Shown piece after piece: positions 52,130 through 64,000 of a DNA stretch of 64,000 bases. Position 1 is the stretch's first letter, and every line of letters starts with the position of its first letter. The notes under the pieces are model-generated. The model ran no database searches. It worked only from the letters and a program-made list of their open reading frames with translations, and was not told the DNA's origin. A program made the position numbers and the translations under genes. The DNA is from Lycocorax pyrrhopterus obiensis (Eukaryota > Chordata > Aves > Passeriformes > Paradisaeidae), in NCBI GenBank assembly GCA_014706295.1, contig JACSVZ010000002.1, positions 23,036,757 to 23,100,756 on the forward strand. The letters are read 5' to 3'.

Positions 52130-55100
52130 AGGGATCCTTTGCTTGCAATCTACAGGTGATTTTTATTGAGCACTGCATTCAAAAGTACATCCATTGTCCT
52201 CAAGTTCAATGAAAGAATAGATAAAAAATGGCCTGGTTTCAGTGCAACAAATTTTCACTTGTTTTATTAGTTACAATACGGGGTTTTGCAGTTCTGCTGA
52301 CTTGCTGGGCTTACACCTGTACATAAAGGACTAGATTGGATTGTATAGCTTTAGCTTTGCCATTCTGGCAGGGGCATTTTAGTGTTCATTATCTCTTCAG
52401 AGAAAGATGCTGCATTAGGAGCAGTTGTTTTTTAACTACGTATTTCCAGAACTGTACTGTTAAGGAATAGCCTTAATACCCTTCTAATGTAAGTTTTTTG
52501 TAAATGAAATTGTCTGTTTTCATTTCTGCCTTTTCTTCAACAAAATTGTATTAAGAACTGATTAGGTGGCTCTGCAGGAATATAGATGCCTTATTACTGA
52601 TGCAAAGTCAAATAATCATTTAGACCTAAGCATATTGGAATGTCTCTCACATAAAACTTTTCTTCTAAGATTTGTGATTCAGATAATTTAAGATGACATA
52701 TACATTAAACAAGTTTTGAGGAGTAATTAAATTGAACAGGTGACTCTGAGACTCAAGAGATTTCTGTTGTTAGATGTTGCGTTATAGTATTGCTTTACAA
52801 AAGCAACAATGCTTATACAGATTTTCTTAATGGCTTCACTCTTGAAAGCAAAGTGGAAACAGTTTTGAAAATTAGTGAAATCTTCAAGGTTTTTTGTAGT
52901 TATTTTGTTCTTTGTATTTAAAGAAGCTTTTACATAATTGAGAAATTTTTTTTCAGTTTTGTTAATTTTGCACCAACATCTGTTTTCAGATAATTTTTCT
53001 CTGACTTCAGCCTGTGCAGCCAGATGTGGCTTTGGATGCCGTGGGTGTTACCTAGTATGTGAATGTATATGCTAATGTGATAACACATGCAAAATGTACT
53101 GGAGTTCTTTGGTAGAACTCCAAGACAGTGTTTTACCTACTAAGGGAATATGTAAGTTGTGAGGTATCACGTTGTAGCAATGACAAAAGTCAGCTAAATA
53201 TTTGTCTTTTCTATAAATATTCTGGCTCGGGTACTGATAGCAGGCTGGATTAAACTCCATGAGCTCTAGAGAACTGTTTGTGCCAGGCAGGGCAGCCGTG
53301 GTTTGTAAGCTGAGGCTGGATGAGGCACCAAAGGCAGCTGCATTCTGCAGCACAGGAATGTGTGCTCAGGTGACACCTTGGCTGGAAAAGGAGGCACATC
53401 AAACCCACTTGCACTGGCTCTGCAGTACAGGGGCCAGGATCTGGTGGATACTAGCCATGGAATTGTGTTATTTATACATGTCAGACCTTATACTGTAAGA
53501 GTTGGTTGTTTCAGCACCCATGGGGTGACAGTTTTTCAAATTCACAGATTCCACTCCTTCGGGGTAATGTCAAATGGCAGCGCTGCTTGATTTATAAATA
53601 AAATACTTGTTTGATCTGATTTTCAAAAATACTGTTTGTCTATAGATGTTAATACTGTTCAAATAGTTGTTTTCCATGTAGCCCTGTTCTTGTTAAACTA
53701 CTTATCCTAGACAAGTTCAAATAAATTTGCAGCGACTTGATTAGGCTTTTAATAGCTGACCATGACTTGAGATATGCTCTTCATCAAAGTTCTCCAGATA
53801 TTTTACAGCTAGGTAGGAAATGATGGATCAGCAAAACTGATCCCACTGGAATAAATCACTCCATAGAGTAAAATCCCAGTAGCCATGCTACTATTGTTGC
53901 CTTTTGTCCAGCACTGCATGGGTTCCCTTCACTGAGTTGTGGACCCCTTCAAGAGGTGGAGGGAGCAATACGTGGCATCATCACCTTGCCACTGCCAGTG
54001 TGGTGTGGTCATTTAAGAAACAAAATTACCTGAGGGTAAACAAATGGGATTGGATGTTTGAACATGAAACTGTCAGTGAAACTTAGCTTCTATGTTTCTA
54101 TTTGGATGACTGTGAATCACTACAGTAGCACCAAATTGTGCTTATTAAACAGTTCTTCAGCTGTCAGGTTTAATACCACATGAAACTAGAAGGATTTAAA
54201 TGGTACTGATGCCCCTGTATACAGCTGACTTGCATCTGGTATGTGTTCAGTCCTCTTTGCACCTGGGTAGAGAGGGAGGCAGTTTGTCTATGATGATTTT
54301 CTAAAAAAGATTAGTCTTGGAGAGCACAGAGGAAGTATATTTATTTCTTTACTGCTGTGTTGTATTTAACCTGTCTCATGCCATACGTCAAGTACCTCTC
54401 AAATAATGAGTTATCCAGGTACCAGTTGAAAAGGGTTGGTTCATTTTTGAATGCCAGATGGAGTCATCCAGAAATGACCCTTGTAGTCCTGCTTTTAGTT
54501 GTAAAGGTAGAGATCACAGTAAATTGTTAGCATCAAACACAATAGCCTGCAGTAGGTTGTTAGCTTCTGTGTTTGGTGCTTGATGGACTATTATACTTCA
54601 CCAAATAGGAGATCCATAGCTCTCAGTTTGTCTCCGTACAACACTGTTCTCCTGAGCTTCTTTTTTTTTCTCTTTTCTGGGTTCCTTTGATTTTTTAGGG
54701 GAGAATCCTAATGGCAAAGAAATATTTATACCTCAAAACTGTGTCAAAGTGGTCTGTTACCTTTCTTGTCTTCAGCAAGTTCATTAGTTATATCTTAAAA
54801 TTCCTCATATAAATGATTACTATTACACAAGTAATTGTCCAGTATTGATTAGGCTCATTCATTCATAGCTGCTTCTCTGTTTTCTCTCTTTTCCCAAGGA
54901 ATGTTAAAATATCCTGAGACGCATTAGCTCTCATTTTCAGTGAAGAATTATTTTCTGCCTGTTTGTCCTTTCTAGAACTTCCTTCCTGCACTCTGCAGGT
55001 CTTCCCAATTTAAAGCCATCTGTTCAGCAATTGTTAACTCTTTGCTTCAAACCTAATAACTTCACTGTGGAATGAGTAAGTCTGACATTTTCACTTACAG

Positions 55101-58100
55101 CCTTATTAGCAAAGTGGTGTGTGCCTGCTGGGACATTTATAGGAGCAGGGGGCATCATCTTCTCATAGACTTCTTGTGAAACAACAAATTGTTAAGAAAA
55201 AATCCCGAATCTGGAAAGCAACATTTAAATCAATCAGCTGTTAAGGCTATTGTGGGCATGTATACCATGTCCATAAGGAATCCAGGTCCTTTCTGTAAAG
55301 CAGAAGTTATCTTTGATGTGAAATTTCTTGCTGTCCTTGAGTCCTGTTACCTTTTACGTCTGTGTGAATGTTTATAATGTTGATTCAGTTTGTTTCTGTT
55401 TTTTATTCCTGCCCACACTGTTACTTTTCTACCTCCAGACTAGCTGTTTAAAAGTTTAAAAGAGGCACTTTGAACATATTCCTGCTGACCCAGAATGCCA
55501 TGGGGGTAGATACATTTTCCTGGTGTCAAAAGTGGAGTGTATATTTCTTTTGTATTTCTGTACCACTTTTTGCATAGTACCCAATTTTTAGTCTGGTTTT
55601 TCCTGCTTATAGACAATGAATTAATTTTTCAGTCATGGTACATGTTCAAAATCAGTGTGCTTTTTTCAAAACATATCAGAAATTATTTATAAGGATTTTA
55701 AAGCAAAGAAATAAACAGCTTTATAGCTAGGATAGCTTTCAAACAAATTAACCAAAGGGATCTTATAATAAACAGCCAAGAGCTGAGCTCTTTCTTGTAT
55801 CCCTCTTTTCTGTTCCCTGTGATCCTTTGAGTGGCACAGGGGGCAGAGGACAGAGGTTGTAATGAAAAAGATGATGTGGATTTGTTAGAAAGAGACAAAC
55901 ACTTTTCATGAGGACTAGAGTCATTCGTTCTGATAGCAGGAAAACTATTTCTGTGTCTCCCCATTCTGTGACTTGTGTTTGTCAATTGACAGTTGAGTCC
56001 TATTCACAGACTAGAATAATTATCATCTGTGTTACTGTAAGTGATTGTGTGAAGACATACATGAGATAAGACCTGTAGGGAAAAATAATCTTTTATTAGA
56101 ACAGCTGATAACAGCTGGAAAAACCAGACAGGCTGAGAGGCACACATGTCTTTTGTCTTACTTACTTCTCTGTCTCTTGAAAACTGACTCCTGCACTCCA
56201 GTTTGGAAGTCATTGCTCAAGTGCATTTGGGGAATACTAATTTAGATCCTAATTAGTCTCTCCCTGATAGTGAGTAACTTTTATAAATGAACAGCACTAT
56301 CATAAGCTAATGGCTATATTAGGACCAGGACATAGGATATTGTAAGTAATTTATCTTATTTGAGAGGAATTTAACTCAGCTGTAAAGTTGCTTGTTGGAG
56401 ACAGATGCATTCAGATAAACAGCAGAGGGACCTAAAGGCTGCAGGACACTTTTGATTGCCAAGAGCTGGCTTCTGGGTTAGAGTGCTGACTGCTTCACTG
56501 AAGCAGTGTCAGTGTCTCCACCCATTTTACTTTTTTGTTTTTGGTTGTCACTCAGGTGTTCATTGAATAAATGTGCTTCTGCTGGAAAACAAGTAGCTGA
56601 GTAAATAGGTTAAGCTGACAGTTCATGATCTACAACAGAATACATTAGCAAAATTTTAATATTATTACTGACTTACAGTTACGGTTCAATAAGCCATTTA
56701 CCTCAAACTAAGTAATTGTTAGATAAACAAAACAGGAAGCTAGAAAAGGAAGCACATCGAGAATCTGAAACAAGGAAAAGCAACAAGAAAACAATTTTAT
56801 TTTTTAGTATGCTTCCTAGAGCCCTTTTAAATATAACTAAATCAAAATAATAAACTGCTCAATATATTTAAGGTATAATAGAAAGGGAAACCATGCACAT
56901 GATTGGTAAGCCTTTGTTTTTGCAGACGTGACTGGTTTTCTCATTTGCAGAAGCATATTTGCTGTGAACAAAGGCTTCCTGATTGTCATATGAAGTTGAC
57001 TAGAAAGCTATCCTGCAGCTAGAGAGATATCAAATATTAATATTTGTGCTTGTGTAGCCAAAGGTGTGTGTATTGGATAGGTCTCAAGTTTGGATGTAGC
57101 TACAGCCTCTTGTAAAAGCCAAATACAATTTAAGCATTACAGCGATGAATCAGTGCAATATGTTTTGTCAATAACTCATCCTAGGTAAAATCAGATACAT
57201 CCTCTGAGTCTAAGATACAGCTAGAAGAAGTACAGACAATTGTGTTTACCAAGGGAAGAAAATTTCTTACTTTTCTTTTTTTTTAATTTCAGAGTAGGAG
57301 GCAGCAGGGGATTTTCTGTGTTAAAGACATAAACATACATAGCCATAGATCATTCACTCTGTATTTTAAGTACAGGGCTTCCCAGGGTATCCTGAGCTGT
57401 TGTTTAATGAATGAGTTAAAAGTAAGTTGTGGTTTGTGTCACAGTGCAGCTAGATGATGTTGTGCAAGTCTTGCAGTATGTAATGCATCAGAACAGTTTC
57501 TTCTTTCATTTTGGATAAATAATGGTCATAGAAGTCAGTGCCTGGAGAACGTTAAAGAGTGTATGTCCTTCCCATAATTGCACACAAATTCCCCAGTGGG
57601 TCTGACACAACCTTATTTTTAATAACTGGGCCTTATGCTTGGATTCCTTCTCTCAAAATAGAGCTCCAACAGCAGGACATGTGTTGACCTTTTATCTTTC
57701 ATAAGACACGGGAATTGGAGGGGAGTTCACTGCTTGTCAGGAGGTCCTTCCTCCACCTTTCCAGGCTAAAAAAGTGCTCAGACAGCAATATGTAAATATT
57801 GGGGACTCACCTGGTGATCTGCCATTTACCTTTTGGCTTTTATGCGCACGGGTCATTAAGGTTTGAAGTTTTGATGATTCCCTATAAGCTCTGTTTTTTT
57901 AAAATGAGATTGTCATTCTTCCCGTAGTGTAACCATGGAAACAGACAGGGAAGCCTTAAAGAAGGTGATCGAACATGCTGTGCTAATTAATCCTACCCTT
58001 CAGTTTTCTTTCAGTTGAAGGATGTGCTTAAATAAATTTTGCATGAGTAAGCATATTTGGATGTGCAAAGGGTTATAAAATATGTAGCAAATTTTCTTGC

Positions 58101-61100
58101 GGAAGGATATCTGAAAAAACCCCGGTAAGTGTCATCTATTTGCATCTGGACCTTCAAAACAAGAAATGCAGTATCTTGTTGGTGTTTCACATATATATTT
58201 TGATAGCATTCTTTCTATAATGTAAATATATCTGAGAGTATTTTTTTCATGTCTCACGTGCAATGAGACACATTTGCATTAATTTTGAGTCTTTGAGTGG
58301 AAGTGTTCATTATTGCAAATGCATTCTTTATGCAGAGCATTATTCAGAAAAAACAAAGGTTGCTCCCTCCCTGTGAGAAAGCAGCTCCTCTGAGGCATTA
58401 GCCTGATTCAGGTCCTGTCAGTCCTGCACAAGGGGAGTGAGTGCCTCATTGAACAGTGGGACTGTGCCAAATTCTCCCCTTCCAAATTTTAGCTTTTGTG
58501 AGTATTTCCCTTGGTTGTTCACTCCTGCTTTCCATTTTTCCATTTCGTTTCCAGAGCAGTGTATGTGGCCAACCAGGAAACCAATTGGCTGCAACTTTAA
58601 ACATGTGGCCTGTACTCATAAGCCTTTTGTTATGGTTTAATTCAAACCAGGACACCTCTTAACCTAGTGGTGCTGTCTGATACCAATGTATGGCCTCAGC
58701 TTGCTTTTACAAATTAAGATTTTTTTTAAACATTTCTTTGTTTAAACAGAGGAACATTAATGATCCTCTTATAACTGAGAAATCAGATGCAGCAGCTGAC
58801 CTCAAATGAAACTTTCATAGTGTTTTGGGAGTGAAGAATGGATTAAAGAAAAACATTTAGTTGTCCAACAGGCTGGGACTAGTCCAAAAGGGCCATTCTT
58901 TGAAAATCATATGGATTTTCAATAACCTGGAATGGCTTAGAGGTAGAGGAGATCTAGAAGCAGCATACTGAGGAAACAGCATGGGTGGCATTCCCCGCAG
59001 GAGGGGAGGACTGGTTCCACACTGAACAGTCACAGGAGAGGAGGAAAGATGTGCTTGGGCTGGCTATAGCACTTGCAAAGCTCCAACCTGGTCAGTACAG
59101 TGGCAGAAACCGGCCGGCAAGCATGGTTATGGTGTTATTATTTGCAACATGATTTCTGGTGTGGCAAGTTGGGTGCTCCTTGCTCTCTACATGGGAGATT
59201 TGTGGAACATGTGGATCAATGCCTTTGTGTCATGGAAATCTGAGTTTGTCATCCCACAAGCTCTAAAGTTCTTTGACAGTTCTCCCCAAAATACATGATG
59301 TTGTTGGCTTCTTCAAGAAGCCTTTCCCCTGCTTGGTTATGCCTCTTCTCTTATGAAAGCTTGGTAGAAGATTAGAATTTGCAGCCAAATTCAGTCTTCC
59401 TCAGACAAGACTAATGGGGAAGGCTCAGACAGGCAAAAAAGGACGGAGTCATTCACCATCCAGACTTCTCAAATCCTTTCGTAATTTTTATATTGCTTAA
59501 TAGTAGTAGGTCCATATCCACAAATTCAGGGAATGCTGTTCCAGTTTAGTCACATGGAATATAGATGCACAGAAACTCAGGCTTGTTAATGGTTCTGTGT
59601 GCCAGGAATGAGAACTGCTCACCACTTAGAGCTTTTGGTGGTTTCTGGTTTCCTAGAAGCAAAAACATTGATATGGAGGTAGGGACGTTGTGAAACACAT
59701 GATATGACCTCTCCTCTGGCCTCTTTGGGGCTGTACCCTGGGTTGTCTTTGTAAGCCAGATTGTTCATCAAGCTGATGGACAGGCACACAAACCTTAAAG
59801 AAATGGAGGACTGAAAACTTAAAAAATAGATATTCATGTTTCAAATGTAATTTTTTAAAGAAGAAATCATGGCATACAATTCAAATTATTCCCCTACACT
59901 GGTGTAATTGCTATAATCAGCTGATAATGCAATCTGCTGGCAAGATTGCCCATCATTGCTATGAAGATATATTCACTGAGAGTAAATGTTCCTAAATAGC
60001 TCTTCCAGTGTATTAAGAATAAAGGGGCAAAGGACTCTCATCTGCATGCTTTTGGGAATTCTCATGTTGCTTATTTCTTTCTGAGTGTATGACTTTGCTT
60101 TGTTTCTGTAAGGTGTAAAACATGACCTTCTGTTATAGTAATTCCATTTCTTTTCTGAAAGGAAAATCAGTAGTTCAGGAAGACACAAAAAAGCACCCAG
60201 TGCTGTGTTCTTCAGATTTCCATTACATGTGCATGTCCAGTGTTCCCAGCAAGGGAGTGGATGTTCTCAAGGTAGTAGCTAGGATCAGATAATTTGGAAA
60301 AAGCGTTTGCAGGCCCATGATAGGAATAGTCACCTTAGCCCTGAAGGTCTTTTTCCATTTTCTGGAGGAGAGAGTCCTCTATAGGAGAAACATACTTGTA
60401 AACTTCTGGGTTTAGCATATGATGATCTCTACATAGATTGTGTAGTAATGTGAATTGTTTTAAATGACTGACAAGCTTAAAAGACAATATTGTAAATACT
60501 ATATCTTCAGTAGGCCACAGATTTCACTGAAATTTTTTCTGAAATTGGAGCGCTGCCAATACACAATTCTTGAGAGAGAGGAATTTTTCACATACCATTT
60601 TCTGCTGTATTACTGCAAATGTTAATATTTATTTGAATGGTAACGTGTAAGTGTGTCTACAGCTTTCAAACGTGAACTTGAATAAGCAGGCTGGGCTTTG
60701 CAGTGTAAGCTGTGGAAGGTTTCTTTAGGCTTCCCTAAAAAGCCAAATCTCATCTGTGGCATCATTTGTCTGGCAGTTTCCTTTTCATTTTCTTTTTCTA
60801 AATAACACTGAAATGGAAGAATATTGATGCTTGAGGATGGGCAGTTAATGACAATTACAATCTTTGTTTATTTGTCTTTTATTTAGGTATATCACAGTAC
60901 ATCTTTGCATCTCTCCTGGGCTTGTGGTTGTCATTATGAAAAGCATATTTTATTATCCCTTCATAGTATTTACAACTCTGTTTAGCCAGGTACTTAACGA
61001 TAGATGCTACCATTAAGTAATATACTCCAGTTCTAGAAGAAAAATACTCTTGCAACATGCTATCCCATTAGGTGATACGTGCTCATATATCCTTTCAGAT

Positions 61101-61165
61101 TGTAACTCTACACCAAACTATTTCTTCACTTTGTTTACATTAATTTATTTGTGTTTACCCCACAG

Positions 61166-61286
61166 GTCTTGCAAGAGCTAAATCAGTTCCTAGTCATACA
61201 TATTCCAATGAAGTGGTAACCCTATGGTACAGGCCTCCAGATGTCCTTCTGGGATCAACAGAATATTCCACCTGCCTTGACATGTG
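61166..61286 (+). CDS. CDK14: CDK14 coding exon: activation segment to helix F
   Basis: This 121-bp internal exon has acceptor ACCCCACAG and consensus donor GTAAGT (61287-61292). The first two bases complete the DFG glycine (phase 1 entry). It ends after two bases of the Trp in CLDMW (phase 2 exit). The translation starts [20 protein letters not shown], followed by YRPPDVLLG and [10 protein letters not shown]. It covers the activation segment, the P+1 loop and the beginning of alpha-F, about residues 276-316 by human numbering. In TYSNEVV a Ser stands where CDK2 has its activating Thr160, and PPD replaces the usual APE; both are features of the CDK14 family. The Arg of WYR is intact. Confidence 0.98.
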
Positions 61287-62015
61287 GTAAGTATAGATGA
61301 CGAGATTCTGTAGATGCTTTAACTCTTTTTTTTTCAGACATGTAAACCAAATATGTAGTGAGATTATTGGTACAGGTTAAAAAACATATGGGTAGTGATA
61401 CTTGTGGTTCCTGCAGCATCTCCCTAAAAGAATCCCCTCCTGCCACCCCACTGGCTGGCAGCTGACACCTGCTGTTGACACAGCACCCATTGGTACTTTG
61501 CAAGAGACTGAGTTATTGCTTGACTTTTGTAGTCTTAGTGTGGTCCTTTCATATGATATGACACTTACTTTGCAAAAGATAGACTTTCACCATGCCCACC
61601 TGTAGCAAGGAGAAAACCAGAATTCTATGGTTGTGAGCATAAAACCTCAGTTCTTAATCTCCTGTACTTGGTAGCAGTAAATATCATTGAATAGTTTTCT
61701 TTCAAACCTACAGATTTTATTTAGACTTGCAGGTTTAGAACAGTAGTTTGATTTGTACAATATATATCACCTTGCTCTGACATCATTTAGTCCTGTGTTG
61801 AATAAGAAGCAAGGAAGGTATTTGGTTTTTGACTTAAAAATCAAGCTGGAGGTTCTTTGTTTATTCTGTAGGTTTTGAGGTGACAGGATCTCTGTAATCT
61901 GTACAAATTCTGAAATATGGAAAAAAATCCTCTTCCTTACAAAGAAAGTTTTTTGCTCTGGAATATGTTCGGATTTTATTTTGTTTATTTGGTTGTTTGC
62001 TTTGAGGTTTTTTTT

Positions 62016-62044
62016 GGTTGGTTGGTTGGTCGGTTGGTTGGTTT
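62016..62044. repeat. (GGTT)n microsatellite
   Basis: Seven or so GGTT units with one GGTC variant, preceded by a T run and followed by TTGGTTTTGTTT. The opposite strand translates as a QTNQPTNQPT string, a repeat artefact. Confidence 0.92.
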
Positions 62045-63030
62045 GGTTTTGTTTCAACTTTTTAAACCTTTACAATTCATTGATTTGAGAAAAAATTATA
62101 CTGAGGAATTTTCAGAAAAATACAGTAATTTTTTTGCAGTTCAGTGAAGTATCTTTCTTTTATACAGGCAACCCAAAGTTAGAATTATGATTATATTAAA
62201 ATCTAGGGGTAACTGTAAGACAAGGGAAAAGCACCTTATGTTTTCATATGGTGTGTGAATAATATTTTTACAGTAATCTTGCCGTGTAATATTGCAACTG
62301 AAGCAATTGTTTCATTATTATTGTAACAACAATACTAGCAGGAATATCTTTTTACTGGGGAAGGGAACTAAGCGTGACTAGGTTGTGTTTAGTCCTGTAG
62401 CTGAAATCAGAGATTATGGGATGAAAACAGGTTTTCCTGAAAATCTTGACTACTGAGGGCATGATTTAGAAGTTGCAGGATTATTTCATGTGAAGGAGTT
62501 ACGGAGTAGAAATACTAGAATATCTAATACTGAAGTGAGTAGTTCGTATAACTGGGCCCTGGCTGCTGCAGTTCCGTGAGCTCTAAGGGAAGGTGAGCCA
62601 AGAAGCAGGAAAGGGAGAGTGAGAAACTCCGGATGTGAACAGTGCGATATCACAAGTGTGCCAGAGAGGCAAAGGCAGCATTGTCTATATTAACTGTCTG
62701 GTTTTCCTCAGACCATTCCGCACTTCACAGATCTAAAATAATTTCCTTCTGCATGTCAGTTTCTCATCTATCCTAAAACTGTCCTATTTTCCTAAATACC
62801 AGGTTCAACCAGGTGTCTTCACAGGTTGCATGCAATCTCTGCTGCCCATCTGCTCCTGATGTTTCACCATCACCTCTGTTCCAAGTAATACCTCAGACAC
62901 CCTCAGCAAGAAGCTCAGCTTGCTTGGGGTCATGCAGGACAACTGACTCAGAGGATGCAAATAGCTGGGAGAGATAAATTGTCCTTTCTGCTCATCTTCT
63001 CCTAGTTGCTTCTACATTTGTTCAGTTCTT

Positions 63031-63070
63031 GAGTCACGCGTATTTGTGTATGTCTGCACATACGTGAGTC
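63031..63070. repeat. Imperfect inverted repeat
   Basis: GAGTCACGCGTA at the left and TACGTGAGTC at the right pair with a few mismatches around an intervening GT-rich segment. Nine of the outer twelve positions can pair if one wobble is discounted. Weak evidence for any function. Confidence 0.45.
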
Positions 63071-64000
63071 AACTTGTACATTACAGAGAGAATATATGGA
63101 AACAGCTAAAGAAAAATTTTAATGCTTTAATAGGGCAAACTGCTCAAAAAGCACTTTAAATGCTTTTTTTTAGTTAAAAGCAACATTTTTGTAATTTTTC
63201 CCAATTTAACAATCACCGCACTGTGAAACAAAACAAAGGATTTTAAGACATTTTTTATTATTGCTGAAAATTTTTCCACAAAAAAAAATTATTCACTCCA
63301 AAGTTCAATAGCTTGTCAAAAATAGATCTTTTAACATTCCCCCCAATGATGATTTTAGTAAAAGAGCTATTAGAAGGTCCAATCAAAATATGTGGTGTTC
63401 TGTAATAAAGATTAAGTCATGTAGCTAATTAAAATTTTTAAATTTACTATACCTGAAGACTGAGCATGTCCTTTATAATCATATGTTTATTTTCAAATTA
63501 CATGGGCAGCAGGGAAGATCAAGGAAGGACTTAAAATGCTACTTCAGCAATCCAGGTCATTATTTTGTTTCCTAACAAAAATGACACAAGAGTATTGGGG
63601 AAGAACCCAATAGTTACATCTTCAGTGATATCAATAAATTATTTTCTCTTGCACAGAGCATTTCATATAGGCCTAAAAAAAAATCCAGGTGCTCAGGGAC
63701 AGAGGTGGTGTGTTCTGTTTCAAATGAAAAACAATGTCATATTCCTCTTGTATGCAATTTGTAGCCTTTGCAATATTTTTTCTTCTCTGTACAAACTGAA
63801 GAACTATGAAGAGCTTAGGAAAAAGGGACCTGGTAATACAGTTTCTTTCACATGGCAGCAATTTGTGCAGAGGCTCAGCCTCTGCCACATCAGAAATCAG
63901 ATGAGAGCAAATGTGTACTGTGTGTGACAGAAGAGCTTTAGATTTTTACTTCTGTCCTTTGCTGGGTTGTCTGAGACAGCACTTCCAGTTTGATTGCAAG

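Larger units (their letters stand above)
61287..64000 (+). other. CDK14: CDK14 intron (5' part), phase 2
   Basis: This stretch begins with donor GTAAGT and runs off the window. The next CDK14 exon, which should open with the last base of Trp and then a GVGCIFVEM-type sequence, is not present before base 64000. Contents are a (GGTT)n tract at 62016-62044 and an imperfect inverted repeat at 63031-63070. The 120-codon open frame at 63565-63927 shows no domain and is treated as chance. Confidence 0.9.

Noticed and set aside
63565..63927. 120-codon + strand open frame
   Set aside because: No domain or compositional sign of coding, and it lies in an A+T-rich intron. Treated as chance.
61287..64000. 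Search for the next downstream CDK14 exon
   Set aside because: No sequence encoding a GVGCIFVEM-type string after an acceptor was found. The intron continues past the window.

Overview
The window is vertebrate, almost certainly avian, nuclear DNA. It holds an internal stretch of one large, intron-rich gene on the + strand, CDK14 (also PFTK1 or PFTAIRE1), which encodes a cyclin-Y-dependent protein kinase. The bird (sauropsid) assignment rests on CR1 LINE fragments, including the characteristic CR1 3' tail, on sparse interspersed repeats, and on A+T-rich, CpG-poor introns. Nothing suggests bacterial, plasmid or viral DNA. The exact species cannot be told from the sequence alone.

Four consecutive coding exons are visible at 12311-12405, 28495-28557, 41198-41321 and 61166-61286. 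Joined, they give an uninterrupted reading frame covering about residues 182-316 of the human CDK14 numbering (recalled, not looked up). This runs from just after the PFTAIRE helix, through the hinge, the HRD catalytic loop and the DFG motif, to the activation segment and the start of helix F. All splice sites are GT-AG and all phases are compatible. The exon carrying the PFTAIRE motif lies upstream of base 1. The exons for the C-lobe and C-terminal tail lie beyond base 64000.

Region by region: 1-12310 is the 3' part of a large intron. 12406-28494 is a 16.1-kb intron with a CR1 3' end at 17701-17813, several T/G-rich microsatellites and a candidate conserved noncoding element near 21.4-21.7 kb. 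28558-41197 is a 12.6-kb intron with a second candidate conserved block near 30.6-31.2 kb. 41322-61165 is a 19.8-kb intron with the most complex repeat patch in the window, a mosaic of at least two + strand CR1 copies at 44.65-46.05 kb, one split by an inverted CR1 tail. 61287-64000 is the start of the next intron. Small tandem duplications and perfect short hairpins are scattered through the introns.

I see no second gene, no recognised RNA gene, and no convincing undescribed system. The open reading frames outside the exons look like chance. The observations worth a second look are the nested CR1 patch, the skippable in-frame 63-bp exon, the non-canonical activation segment of the kinase, two candidate conserved noncoding blocks and a few hairpins.
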